Shown here: positions 26,458 through 35,153 of the stretch, piece by piece
How the letters are laid out: each line of letters opens with the position of its first letter
How positions within the stretch are numbered: position 1 is the first letter of the stretch
NCBI GenBank assembly: GCA_016934335.1
Contig: JAFGTC010000074.1
Location: forward strand, 1-35,153
Direction: 5' to 3'
Length of the DNA stretch: 35,153 nt
From: Candidatus Omnitrophota bacterium
GTDB taxonomy: Bacteria; Hinthialibacterota; Hinthialibacteria; Hinthialibacterales; Hinthialibacteraceae
The notes under the pieces: generated by a model
The model's database searches: none
What the model was told of the DNA's origin: nothing
What the model saw: only the letters and a program-made list of their open reading frames with translations
Translations under genes and position numbers: made by a program

Positions 26458-27303
26458 ATGAATTTTAAAGTAAGAAATCACTGCTCTTCACTCGCCCTAT
26501 TTTTGATAATCGCATTCACCCAGACGGCCATCCCGGAAGAACAGGCGCCTCGCGCGGCCCGATCCGTGCATCTCTGGTATCCCGCTCCCCAAGGGACGGT
26601 CTTTTACAATGAAATGACCGTTCTCGAATCGCACCGTGGAAGTTATTTCATGGCCTGCGGCTTCAACCATGGTTATTTCGGCATTCAAGAAATACGCGGC
26701 AAAGAGGATAAAGTCGTCATTTTCTCGGTGTGGGATCCGGGAAATCAGAACGATCCCAATGCAGTTCCGCCCGATCAACGGGTTAAGGTTCTTTATGAGG
26801 GGGAAAGCGTTAACGTCAGCCGATTCGGTAATGAAGGAACCGGCGGAAAAAGCATGTTTCCCTATCAATGGAAAATCGGCGAGACGTACAAATTCATGGT
26901 CAAAGCCGACGTCGACGGCAGTCGAACCACATACGAAGCCTATTTCTATCTCAACGAATCTCAGGAATGGAAGCATCTGGCAACCTTTCAGACGCTGACC
27001 AATGGCGACTATTTGACCGGCTATTACTCCTTCATAGAAGATTTCTGGCGCAATGGAGAAAGCGCAGGCCAAATTCGCCGGGCCAAATATGGAAACGGAT
27101 GGGTGAAAACGATCGAAGGCCATTGGACGTCGCTGACCCAAGCGAGATTTACCGCCGACAAGACGCCCTCGGATAACATTAACGCCGCCTTGACGGACGA
27201 TGGATGGTTTCTTCTTCAAAACGGCGGCGACACGCAAAACATCACTCCGTTGCGTTCGACGCTGTCTCGATTGCCGCACGGCCTGGTTATGCCGACGAAA
27301 TAG
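26458..27303 (+). CDS. Secreted DUF3472 domain protein
   Basis: A 281-residue exported protein with a signal peptide to about residue 26 (AIPEEQA). Residues about 45-205 match DUF3472: FYNEMTVLESHRGSYFMACGF, GYFGIQEI, VVIFSVWDP, RFGNEGTGGKS, WKIGETYKF, YYSFIEDFWRNG and RRAKYGNGWV. The domain is often found in proteins of polysaccharide degraders, but its role is not known. It begins immediately after the UPF0210 stop, with GAGG inside the end of that gene as its ribosome site, so it depends on the same transcript. A cytoplasmic ACT/UPF0210 pair joined to an exported protein is unexpected. No catalytic triad is visible to me. Confidence 0.85.
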   Translation: MNFKVRNHCSSLALFLIIAFTQTAIPEEQAPRAARSVHLWYPAPQGTVFYNEMTVLESHRGSYFMACGFNHGYFGIQEIRGKEDKVVIFSVWDPGNQNDPNAVPPDQRVKVLYEGESVNVSRFGNEGTGGKSMFPYQWKIGETYKFMVKADVDGSRTTYEAYFYLNESQEWKHLATFQTLTNGDYLTGYYSFIEDFWRNGESAGQIRRAKYGNGWVKTIEGHWTSLTQARFTADKTPSDNINAALTDDGWFLLQNGGDTQNITPLRSTLSRLPHGLVMPTK

Positions 27304-27369
27304 ACAAGCGGCGTCAAATTGGCGATAATTTTCCCGGCACGCACATTTTGACAGAATGGGGAGTCTATC

Positions 27370-29250
27370 ATGATAAAAAAAATAAACCGCCGAACATTTT
27401 TATCCGCCGCCTCCGCCGCTTCCACGGCCGCCCTGCTGAGCAATCGCACATGGTCTGAATCGCAGAAAAGACCCAATATTTTATGGATTACCAGCGAAGA
27501 CAACGGACCTCATCTGGGCTGCTACGGCGACGCATACGCCGATACGCCTCATATCGACGGCATCGCCGCGAAAGGCGTCATCTATCGGAACGCCTGGTCC
27601 ACCGCTCCGGTCTGCGCTCCGGCGCGAACGACCATCATTTCGGGCGTTTACCCGCCCTGCACCGGTTCGGAGCATATGCGCAGCATGACGCAGCTGCCCG
27701 AATTCATGAAAATGTATCCCTGCTATCTGCGCGAAGCGGGCTACTATTGCACGAATAATTCCAAAGAGGATTACAATCTGGAAAAAACGGGGAAAGTCTG
27801 GGACGAATCGAGCAACAAGGCCCATTGGCGCAACCGAAAACCCGGCCAGCCGTTTTTCGCCATATTCAATTTCACCACCACCCATGAAAGTCAAATTCGA
27901 AAACGCCCCCATGAGTGGATCCACGATCCCGACAAAGTCCGCGTTCCCGCCTACCATCCCGATACGCCGGAAGTGCGCAAAGATTGGGCTCAATACCACG
28001 ACAAAATAACCGAAATGGACGCCCAGGTTGGCAAGGTGCTGCAGGAACTCGAAGAAGACGGACTCGCCGAGGATACCATCATTTTTTATTACGGCGATCA
28101 CGGTTCAGGCATGCCGCGCAGCAAACGCTGGCCTTACGACTCCGGACTGCGCGTTCCTATGGTGGTTCACATCCCGGATCAATTCAAAGATCTGATGCCT
28201 GATGATTATCAAAAAGGCGGAGAATCGGATCGACTGACGGGATTTATCGATCTCGCGCCGACGGTACTCAGCCTGGCCGGCATTAAACCGCCCGACTATA
28301 TGCAGGGACATGCTTTTCTGGGGCGATTCACCACTCCCAAGCCGGAATTCTACTTCGGATTCCGCGGCCGAATGGACGAACGGTACGACATGGTTCGAAC
28401 CGTCGGCGATGGACGATATGTCTATCTGCGCCAGTATATGCCCCATAAAATATACGGCCAGCACATCGATTATATGTTCCAAACCCCGACAACCCAAGTA
28501 TGGAAAAAAATGTACGACGAAGGCCGACTCGAACCGCCCAAGACGTATTTCTGGGAGACAAAACCGCCGGAAGAACTTTACGATCTCAAGAACGATCCCG
28601 ATGAAGTCAACAATCTGGCGAATTCTCCCGAGCATCGTGAGATGCTCGAAAAAATGCGCAAGGCGCACAAAGCATGGGTTTTCAGAGTCCGCGACGTAGG
28701 TTTTCTACCCGAAGGCGAAATTCATTCGCGCTCGCAAGGCTCCACACCTTACCAAATGGGTCATGACAAAGCCGCCTACCCATTGGAAAGAATATTTGCG
28801 GCGGCGGATTCCGCTTCATCGCTCGAAATGAACGCTATCCCCGATCTGCGAAAAGCCTTTGCGGATGACGACAGCGCCGTGCGCTACTGGGCGGCCCTGG
28901 GGATTCTCATGCGCAAAAAGGATGGATTGAAAGCCGCCAAAAACGAAATGGACCGCGCTCTTCATGACAATTCCCCCTATGTCCGAATCGCCGCGGCGGA
29001 AGCGCTGGGCAAATATGGAAGAGACGAGGACGCCGCCAGAGATATTCAAACCCTCATGGAATTAGTCAATGTGGAAAAAACCAGCGCGTATATCTCAATG
29101 GCGGCCTTGAACGTCCTCGACGAACTGGGCGAAAAAGCCGCCGATCAGAAAGAGATTATTCAAACGCTGCCGACCCAAGATCCTTCCGCTCCCACAAGAG
29201 CGAACGGATATGTTTCAAGATTAATTCAAACGATTTCGGAAAAACAATAA
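27370..29250 (+). CDS. Tat-exported formylglycine sulfatase with helical-repeat tail
   Basis: A 626-residue type I sulfatase that hydrolyses sulfate esters, probably on polysaccharides, outside the cytoplasm. The N-terminus has a twin-arginine signal (NRRTFLSAASAASTAALL). The active-site motif is CAPAR with Cys82, the residue converted to formylglycine; metal-site motifs are TSEDNGPHLGCYG and FYYGDHG. The sulfatase fold ends near residue 440 (ELYDLKNDPDEVNNL). Residues about 470-600 are HEAT-like helical repeats (DDSAVRYWAALGIL, NSPYVRIAAAEALGKYG), a tail seen in sulfatases of planctomycete-like bacteria. GGGGAG lies 7 bases before ATG. A maturation enzyme must be encoded elsewhere. It is 66 bases after the DUF3472 gene, so it may be in the same transcript. 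The substrate is unknown. Confidence 0.92.
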   Translation: MIKKINRRTFLSAASAASTAALLSNRTWSESQKRPNILWITSEDNGPHLGCYGDAYADTPHIDGIAAKGVIYRNAWSTAPVCAPARTTIISGVYPPCTGSEHMRSMTQLPEFMKMYPCYLREAGYYCTNNSKEDYNLEKTGKVWDESSNKAHWRNRKPGQPFFAIFNFTTTHESQIRKRPHEWIHDPDKVRVPAYHPDTPEVRKDWAQYHDKITEMDAQVGKVLQELEEDGLAEDTIIFYYGDHGSGMPRSKRWPYDSGLRVPMVVHIPDQFKDLMPDDYQKGGESDRLTGFIDLAPTVLSLAGIKPPDYMQGHAFLGRFTTPKPEFYFGFRGRMDERYDMVRTVGDGRYVYLRQYMPHKIYGQHIDYMFQTPTTQVWKKMYDEGRLEPPKTYFWETKPPEELYDLKNDPDEVNNLANSPEHREMLEKMRKAHKAWVFRVRDVGFLPEGEIHSRSQGSTPYQMGHDKAAYPLERIFAAADSASSLEMNAIPDLRKAFADDDSAVRYWAALGILMRKKDGLKAAKNEMDRALHDNSPYVRIAAAEALGKYGRDEDAARDIQTLMELVNVEKTSAYISMAALNVLDELGEKAADQKEIIQTLPTQDPSAPTRANGYVSRLIQTISEKQ

Positions 29251-29353
29251 GATACTGAGAGCAAAATCGTCCGTTGAACAAAGCATCAAGCAGGAGATCC
29301 GATTCTACTCAGAAAATTGAAGCGCCATACTAATCGTATTGGAGGTCTTATCG

Positions 29354-30802
29354 ATGATTCATTCTCTCATTCAGTTCCAGCGGAAAAATCCGATCGTTTT
29401 CATCCGTCTGTCAACTTCCTGCGCTCTATTCCTACTTATGCTTTTTACCCCATTTTCCTCTTCGAGTTTTGCGCAGGAAGAGAAGGCGCCGGCGCTTTCT
29501 TTATCGGACGCCGTGGATCTATCGTTGGAGCAGAACCGAGAATTAATCGCAACTCGCTTTGATTTTAAGGCCTCCGAACACTCTAAAAGCGAGGCGCGAA
29601 GCGGGTATTTTCCCCAAGTATCTTTTGAAAGCAACTTCAGCAAAATCGATTCAGATCGCTACGATTTCGACATTCCCTCCGATTCGCCATTCGCCGATTT
29701 ATTCAACGTAGACCAATTAGGAATCACTGGGACAAATTACACAAATAGTTTCAAACTTCAGCAGTTGATTTTCGATCGCAGCGTGATCGGTCGAATTAAA
29801 TTAGCGGATCTGCAATCCATGGCGGCGTCCTGGCAGGAGAAAGGCCAAGAGCAAACCGTCGTTTTTGAAACGGTAAGCGCTTATCTGGACGTAATGCGGG
29901 CTCAAGAGCTGATGAATGTTCAAAAGCAGCGCCTCGCTCTCGCAGATAAACAACTCAATACAGCCAAAACGAATTTCGAAGTAGGTCTGCGCATCCGAAC
30001 CGATGTTCTGCGCGCCGAACTGACTCGCTCTTCCGCGCTGCGCGATCTTGTCTCTGCAGAGATCGCCTTTCGCAACGCGAAGGTCAAGTTAAATGAAATT
30101 CTGGGCGTCCCCATCGATCAGGAGTACCAATTTCTGGAAGGATCTTTAGCGTCCTATAATCCCCCTGCGGAGAGCATGGAAACATTTCAGCATTACGACA
30201 ATCTCTTTCTCTTGGCGGAGACGAGTCATCCTTCCATCCGAGTCGCTTCTTTTCTAGTGGATCAGTATGAAGAATCCGTCAAGATTGCTCGCGGAGAGTT
30301 CGCGCCGCGCGCCTCCATTGGAGCAAGTTGGGGATTCAATGAAAACGACCGCATCAGTTTTGAAGATGAAGAATGGGCCGTCCAACTTGGAGTCCAAGTG
30401 CCGATTTTCGAGGGCGGGCGTAAAATCGCCAAAGTCAGGCGCACTAAAGCGGAGCTGGAGGCCCAAAAGAATCGCTATGACGACACCGTTCGCATCATCA
30501 AGACTCTCGTCGAACAATCCGCTCTGGCTCTTCAGGAAGAGCAGCGGAATTTGGAAATCGCCATTCAGGCGGAAATTGTCGCAACAGAGAATCACGAGAG
30601 ATTCCTCAACCTGTATGAAGAAGGATTGGCCGACAGTTTGGATGTCACGCAGGCCTTAACCGAACTCGTCGAAGCGCAAACGGACGTTGTTACGACTCGC
30701 TACGGCTATTTGATTGTCTATTCTCAGCTGCTGAACGCCGTCGGCATGACGCCGATTGAAGGAGAAACTTACAGCAATTTGGATTGGTTATCCACCTTGT
30801 AA
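29354..30802 (+). CDS. TolC-family outer-membrane efflux protein
   Basis: A 482-residue outer-membrane factor. These proteins form trimeric channels with a periplasmic coiled-coil tunnel and export drugs or proteins together with an inner-membrane pump and an adaptor. I start at ATG 29354 because GGAGG lies 8 bases before it; the in-frame TTG at 29339 has no site. The signal peptide ends near SSSFAQ. Two outer-membrane-efflux repeats follow at about 50-240 and 285-470, with LSLSDAVDLSLEQNRELIA, QLIFDRSVIGRIKLA, LGVQVPIFEGGRKIAKVRRTKAE and LYEEGLADSLDVTQALTEL as family marks. No pump or adaptor gene is next to it, so its partners lie elsewhere. It ends before a strong terminator. Confidence 0.92.
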   Translation: MIHSLIQFQRKNPIVFIRLSTSCALFLLMLFTPFSSSSFAQEEKAPALSLSDAVDLSLEQNRELIATRFDFKASEHSKSEARSGYFPQVSFESNFSKIDSDRYDFDIPSDSPFADLFNVDQLGITGTNYTNSFKLQQLIFDRSVIGRIKLADLQSMAASWQEKGQEQTVVFETVSAYLDVMRAQELMNVQKQRLALADKQLNTAKTNFEVGLRIRTDVLRAELTRSSALRDLVSAEIAFRNAKVKLNEILGVPIDQEYQFLEGSLASYNPPAESMETFQHYDNLFLLAETSHPSIRVASFLVDQYEESVKIARGEFAPRASIGASWGFNENDRISFEDEEWAVQLGVQVPIFEGGRKIAKVRRTKAELEAQKNRYDDTVRIIKTLVEQSALALQEEQRNLEIAIQAEIVATENHERFLNLYEEGLADSLDVTQALTELVEAQTDVVTTRYGYLIVYSQLLNAVGMTPIEGETYSNLDWLSTL

Positions 30803-30849
30803 TGAATCGACGTCTTTTCTTTTGTAGAGCGAGTTATCACAGACCATTC

Positions 30850-30889
30850 CCGGGGCTGTCCCGGTTGAAAGACAGCCCCGGCTGTTTTT
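30850..30889 (+). terminator. Strong rho-independent terminator after the TolC-family gene
   Basis: CCGGGGCTGTC (30850-30860) and GACAGCCCCGG (30871-30881) form a perfect 11-bp stem with a 10-base loop, followed by CTGTTTTTC. It lies 48 bases past the stop and faces the convergent helicase gene. The minus strand lacks a T run, so it should act on the plus strand only. Confidence 0.9.
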
Positions 30890-30911
30890 CTACAGTCTGA
30901 CATCACCAACG

Positions 30912-33900
30912 TCAGCGATCATATCGTTTCCGCAATACAACTTTTTTGTAATCTACCGCGACATGAAACAACTCCCGAAGCGGCGAAAGATAGGGGCTGG
31001 CCGAGGCGGCGATTCCATTGATCGTTTCAATGGAAATCGTTCGCTTCGGCTGAAACGAACGATTTAGCCAATCGGCGAACAGACCATAGTACGCCGGTAA
31101 ATCAGGATGAGCCGGTTCGACGCGTATGTCCAATTCCCTCCCCTGCCGCATACTGGTCAATACGAGATTGGCGCCATGGAAGACGACGTGATTCGTCGTG
31201 CGTCGCGCCGGTAATTGGAATGGCAAACCTTCGAGAGGAATGCCGCAGAGGGACGCCGGATCGGCGGCGTTCATCCAATAAATCGCATTCTCAGAAATCC
31301 CTTTCTGCAAAATGTCAAGAGCGTTTGTTCGAACAAACTGAATTCCGCCGACGCCTTCAAAGAAATATCCGCCCGTCAATTCACCCGACAGTTCCATCAA
31401 TCGCATTGCCTTAAAAAGAACGCCCCAGCGCCAGGAAGGATGCTCACGACTCAGCAAATTTCGAAAAAGAATGCCGTAGCGATCCAACAACGTACGAACG
31501 CACTCTTTTTGCCGCTCCAACAATTCCAACGCGTCTTCCGCAGGCATGGGCGAATCGATCGAAAACCAGTTTCCCGAAAAGGGGCGCGAGACTCGCCAGC
31601 GGTTGAATCCGGAACGGCGGCCGCGCGTGTGTTCAAAAGAAATATCAGTCGCCTTGAATTTTGTTTCAATGCCTTTTCGCAATGCGCTGAACGAATCGTT
31701 GCCGGCTCGACCCTGCCATACTTCTTCCCATAACCTCTCCGTTAATTGGGCCGACGTCGCCTGCGTTGATTCAAGAAGTTGAGAAAATTCGTATTTCCCC
31801 CGGGGATCGGGAAATATACATGAAGAGCTGCCGGAATATGTTTTGCTTTGGCCGGGAAGACGATTTTCGGGTGATTGAGAAAAGAACAAATCAATTTGAT
31901 TTTGAAAACACAGAGTAATATTTTTCTTCCCAGATCCATACCACATCAGATCCGTGTCCCGCGTCAAGTCATCCATCCATGAAGGAATATAATGCTTCAT
32001 GCGCGACGGGAGTAATTCCCGCTCCCACATCTCCGCCGCCGCCGTGAAACCCAGCAGCGGCTCTAAGACGTTCTGCAGATCATCCAACGTCTCGCCGCGC
32101 TGCGCCAGTCCCTGTTGGCGAGCCAGATAGCATGAGAGTTTCTCCTCCGGCAAGGGGGTGAATCGCGGCGCCGATTCCCGACGCATCATTCGCAAAAGGA
32201 TCTCAAAGTTCTGCCGATCGCATATTTCCTCCATCGTTGAGTCTTTGCGCAGAATGCCGAAAATCAAACGCTCTTCTTCGAGGAGCGATTGAATTGCCTC
32301 CTCGAGAACATCACCTTGAATTCCGAGTCTTTCACTTATAAACGATTTTGAAACAGGTCCATAAAAAGCGAGCCACGCCCCGAACCAATCCGCCAAAGAA
32401 CAGGATTCGTCCGCCTCTCGCTCCGCATCCCATATTTTTTGCATCTTGTTCCAATCAATCGACGCTTCCTTGTCGCCGCCGGCAAGGGGATAAAACCGGC
32501 AATCTTCTTTAGAAATTCCAAACGAGTCCAACAGATAGGGAATCTTTTCCAGCGCGACAACCGATGAACATGCGCATTTCGGCAAACGGACAAGCACGAT
32601 TTTGAGAGATAACGATGCAAGCAGACTATTGAAACAAACATCTTCTATCCGGCGAATTACCGCGCAGAGCGACTCCCATTCCTCCTCGGGAATCAGCAGG
32701 CGCTCTTTTGCCCAATCCAACAAATCCTGCTCCGAATCCGGCGCATAGCCGGCGATATTTCGCTGCAACCTCTTCTCTAACTGGCGTATCAAATCACTGG
32801 ATATTTCCGGGCGAAGATCGGCGCTTCCCGCCGCCTCATGAATCAAATCGTCTCGCAAGACGGAAGCCCGCTCGGTATAGGAGGCGTCCCCCATATAGAC
32901 AAGGGCGTTTGTCTGAATCCAAGTCAGACTGCCGGAAAAAGGAGAAGGTGCGGATGTGTGCACTTCCGAAATTTGAATGTCTCCCGTGTGAATTTCCATA
33001 AGCAATTTTTTCAGGGTAGGCAAATCGAATTCATCCTGCAGGCAGGTGCGCCAGGTTTCTATCAAAATAGGGAAGTCGTCATAGCGTCCGATCGCTTCCA
33101 ACAATTCTTTGGAGCGCAGGCGATGCAGCCAGAGCGGCGTTCGCCGGCCAAAGCGCCCGCGCGGCATGAGCAGCGCCCGCGAAGCGTTTTCACGAAAGCG
33201 CGCGCCAAAGAAACCGCTTGATTCCAGTTTCAATCTCAACAGTTTTTCTATATCGCCGGATTGTATGGAAAACAGCAATTCCGAGAGTGAAAGATCTTCT
33301 GTCATGGAAAGTAGAACGCCGTCATTGTTGGCGACTATGTCCACATGGCTGCCACTCCGACGCTCATAGGCGGCGGCCAGAATCAATGACAGCGGTTGAT
33401 TCACCCGCCCTCCCCAGACTGTATGCAGGATCCCTTGCATCCGATCGTTTTTCCCGCCGGGAATCTGTGTATATTCAATGACCAGACGACGCCGGTGAGG
33501 CAAGCCGCAACAGGTCGCTTTTTTTTGCCTCATCAAAAAATCAATCAACGCATCGGCGGCGCCGCCGTTCATTGAATAATCCTGAAGCAGCCGATCGCGA
33601 AAGGAACGGCGTTGCAGATCCCGGTCGGCTTCCCCTAAAAAGAGCCCGATTTTTTCCGAGCAATAAAAATCTCGATTCACTTGTTCGTTTCGCCAGAAAG
33701 GAGCGATGCGAGCGGGTTCATCCGTTAGAGACGCCAAAACATCGTTATGAGTAATCTGCTGGATTTTCCAAACCTGCGTTCCCAGCATGAACGTATCGCC
33801 GACGCGCCTCTCCCAGACAAATTCTTCATCCAACTCGCCGATTTTCGAGCGCGAATCGGAATGGCGAAGGGTGAAATAGCCTCGATCGGGAATCGTACCG

Positions 33901-35153
33901 CCTTCCATCCAGACTTTCTGCAATGCGCCTTCTCGCGCCCGGATTGTGTTATCCAGGCGATCCCACGAGATCAGCGGTCGAAGATGACGCATTCTTTTGC
34001 TGGAATAACGCCCGCTCAGCATAGCCAGTACCAAATCGTACTCCTCGCGGCGCAGATGAAAAAAGGGAGCGCTGGTTTGCAGAAAAGCGTATAAACGATC
34101 GGCATCCCATTCCTCGACGCCGCACATGGATGCGACGATCTGGGCCAGGATATCCAATGGATTCTGCACCGGTCGAATTTCTTCGATGTCTCGATCCATC
34201 ACGCATCTGCCAATGACCGCCGCATCCAGCAGATCGCGGCCATGCGTTGGAAAAAGAACGCCCCGGCTCGTCTCACCGACTCGATGCCCCGCCCGGCCGA
34301 TGCGCTGCAAGGCGGCGGCGATGCCCGGCGGCGTGCGCACCATCAAGACTTCATCCAAGAAGCCGATATCAATCCCCAATTCGAGCGAACTTGTCGCCAC
34401 AATGGCAGCCAGTTCTCCCTTCTTCAAACGCTCTTCCACAATCGATCGCGTTTCTCGCGACAAGGAGCCATGATGCGAGTATGCGATTCGATGCTCTTCA
34501 TCCTGGTTGAGCATGAAACTGATCCGCTCGCAAAGCCGGCGATCATTCGTGAAAATAAGCGTAGAACGATTCTTCCGAATGGATTTCTTCAATTCGACGA
34601 CGAGCGGCGACAAGAAAGAGGGATCGTCGCTCGCTTTTTCCGGAAAATGAGGGAATCGGATCTGAATTTGGAACTTTTTGGATTGACGACAATCGATGAT
34701 TTGGACGGATCGCCGGTTATATTGAATTTCACCGACTCGTTCGTCCATGCGGCGTCCTCCCACCCACTCGGCGATTCTATCCAAAGGACGAATCGTCGCC
34801 GACAGAGCGATGCGTTGAAACTCGCCGGAAAGCGGGGCCAAGCGATCGACGGCGGTGATCAAATGAGCGCCTCGTTTATTTCCGGCGACGGCGTGAATTT
34901 CATCCAAAATGACGGTTTTAAGATCGGTTAAAATCGAACGCCCGCGAATCGATCCGACTAACAGATTTACACTTTCTGGCGTAGTGATCAAAATTTCCGG
35001 CGGGCGTCTCAGCATGCGGGTTCGATCCACGGGATCGGTGTCGCCGCTGCGCGTCATTACGGTAATATCCGGGAAGAAAACTCCCTCTTTTTCGAAAATC
35101 GAACGTAATTCAACGAGAGGCGATCCTACATTTCTTTGAATATCATTATTCAA
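30912..35153 (-). CDS. lhr: Long Lhr-type ATP-dependent helicase, N-terminus outside window
   Basis: At least 1413 residues of a superfamily 2 helicase of the long Lhr type, active on DNA or RNA:DNA substrates in repair. E. coli Lhr is about 1540 residues. The window edge cuts off the Walker A region; the visible part begins at NNDIQRN of the family motif LNNDIQRN. Motifs follow in order: TTPESVNLL, DEIH (84-87), SAT (118-120), TLIFTNDRR, ATSSLELGIDIG, and motif VI QRIGRAGHR. The Lhr-specific winged-helix and Lhr-core regions follow. The last 600 residues match the extended C-terminal domain that separates full-length Lhr from the short Lhr-core. No nuclease or ligase gene that sometimes accompanies Lhr is visible, but the upstream side lies outside. 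There is no frameshift in the visible part. Confidence 0.92.
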   Translation of the reverse strand: MNNDIQRNVGSPLVELRSIFEKEGVFFPDITVMTRSGDTDPVDRTRMLRRPPEILITTPESVNLLVGSIRGRSILTDLKTVILDEIHAVAGNKRGAHLITAVDRLAPLSGEFQRIALSATIRPLDRIAEWVGGRRMDERVGEIQYNRRSVQIIDCRQSKKFQIQIRFPHFPEKASDDPSFLSPLVVELKKSIRKNRSTLIFTNDRRLCERISFMLNQDEEHRIAYSHHGSLSRETRSIVEERLKKGELAAIVATSSLELGIDIGFLDEVLMVRTPPGIAAALQRIGRAGHRVGETSRGVLFPTHGRDLLDAAVIGRCVMDRDIEEIRPVQNPLDILAQIVASMCGVEEWDADRLYAFLQTSAPFFHLRREEYDLVLAMLSGRYSSKRMRHLRPLISWDRLDNTIRAREGALQKVWMEGGTIPDRGYFTLRHSDSRSKIGELDEEFVWERRVGDTFMLGTQVWKIQQITHNDVLASLTDEPARIAPFWRNEQVNRDFYCSEKIGLFLGEADRDLQRRSFRDRLLQDYSMNGGAADALIDFLMRQKKATCCGLPHRRRLVIEYTQIPGGKNDRMQGILHTVWGGRVNQPLSLILAAAYERRSGSHVDIVANNDGVLLSMTEDLSLSELLFSIQSGDIEKLLRLKLESSGFFGARFRENASRALLMPRGRFGRRTPLWLHRLRSKELLEAIGRYDDFPILIETWRTCLQDEFDLPTLKKLLMEIHTGDIQISEVHTSAPSPFSGSLTWIQTNALVYMGDASYTERASVLRDDLIHEAAGSADLRPEISSDLIRQLEKRLQRNIAGYAPDSEQDLLDWAKERLLIPEEEWESLCAVIRRIEDVCFNSLLASLSLKIVLVRLPKCACSSVVALEKIPYLLDSFGISKEDCRFYPLAGGDKEASIDWNKMQKIWDAEREADESCSLADWFGAWLAFYGPVSKSFISERLGIQGDVLEEAIQSLLEEERLIFGILRKDSTMEEICDRQNFEILLRMMRRESAPRFTPLPEEKLSCYLARQQGLAQRGETLDDLQNVLEPLLGFTAAAEMWERELLPSRMKHYIPSWMDDLTRDTDLMWYGSGKKNITLCFQNQIDLFFSQSPENRLPGQSKTYSGSSSCIFPDPRGKYEFSQLLESTQATSAQLTERLWEEVWQGRAGNDSFSALRKGIETKFKATDISFEHTRGRRSGFNRWRVSRPFSGNWFSIDSPMPAEDALELLERQKECVRTLLDRYGILFRNLLSREHPSWRWGVLFKAMRLMELSGELTGGYFFEGVGGIQFVRTNALDILQKGISENAIYWMNAADPASLCGIPLEGLPFQLPARRTTNHVVFHGANLVLTSMRQGRELDIRVEPAHPDLPAYYGLFADWLNRSFQPKRTISIETINGIAASASPYLSPLRELFHVAVDYKKVVLRKRYDR

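Noticed and set aside
1-35153. CRISPR arrays, insertion sequences, tRNA or rRNA genes
   Set aside because: No regularly spaced direct repeats, transposase motifs, terminal inverted repeats or tRNA cloverleaf were found by eye.

Overview
The window comes from a diderm (Gram-negative-type) bacterium of roughly even GC content with many secreted proteins. A TolC-family outer-membrane protein, a bifunctional class A penicillin-binding protein, Sec and Tat signal peptides and Shine-Dalgarno sites all point to a diderm. The mix of a GH106 rhamnosidase, a CE15-like esterase, a formylglycine sulfatase, DUF3472 and CRTAC1/ASPIC-UnbV proteins resembles Planctomycetes/PVC relatives or uncultured polymer-degrading candidate phyla. 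I cannot fix the phylum from sequence alone. No tRNA, rRNA, CRISPR array, transposase or phage gene is visible.

Layout. (1) 1-3086, minus: a PBP1B-type peptidoglycan synthase, broken by a one-base frameshift near 1457 and running off the left edge. It is translationally coupled to an upstream membrane-anchored protein made of exact 23-residue repeats. (2) 3213-4283, minus: a secreted DNRLRE-like protein with its own terminator and promoter. (3) 4398-8256, plus: a TPR protein overlapping (ATGA) a seven-repeat FG-GAP/ASPIC-UnbV protein, driven by a promoter that carries a 9-bp inverted repeat. (4) 8345-18057, minus: three large secreted proteins in a row. They are a roughly 1785-residue FG-GAP/beta-rich protein, an 807-residue FN3 protein and a roughly 544-residue putative Cys-His-Asp protein with a Pro-Ile tail. 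(5) 18115-24219: a GH106 alpha-L-rhamnosidase (minus) divergent from a LarA-like protein and a CE15-like esterase (plus), with two inverted repeats and a good promoter between them. (6) 24500-29250, plus: double-ACT protein, UPF0210 protein and DUF3472 protein in tight array, then a Tat-exported sulfatase with a helical-repeat tail. (7) 29354-30802, plus: TolC-family protein ending in a strong terminator. (8) 30912-35153, minus: a long Lhr helicase lacking its N-terminus at the right edge.

How the genes may work together. GH106, CE15-like esterase and sulfatase together suggest use of a rhamnose- and uronate-containing, possibly sulfated, polysaccharide. The LarA-like protein could act on a hydroxy-acid product. 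This link is inference. The three-gene operon at 8345-17898 is the least explained part of the window: all three products carry signal peptides and none belongs to a known pathway. The PBP1B gene with its 23-residue-repeat partner is the second most interesting arrangement.
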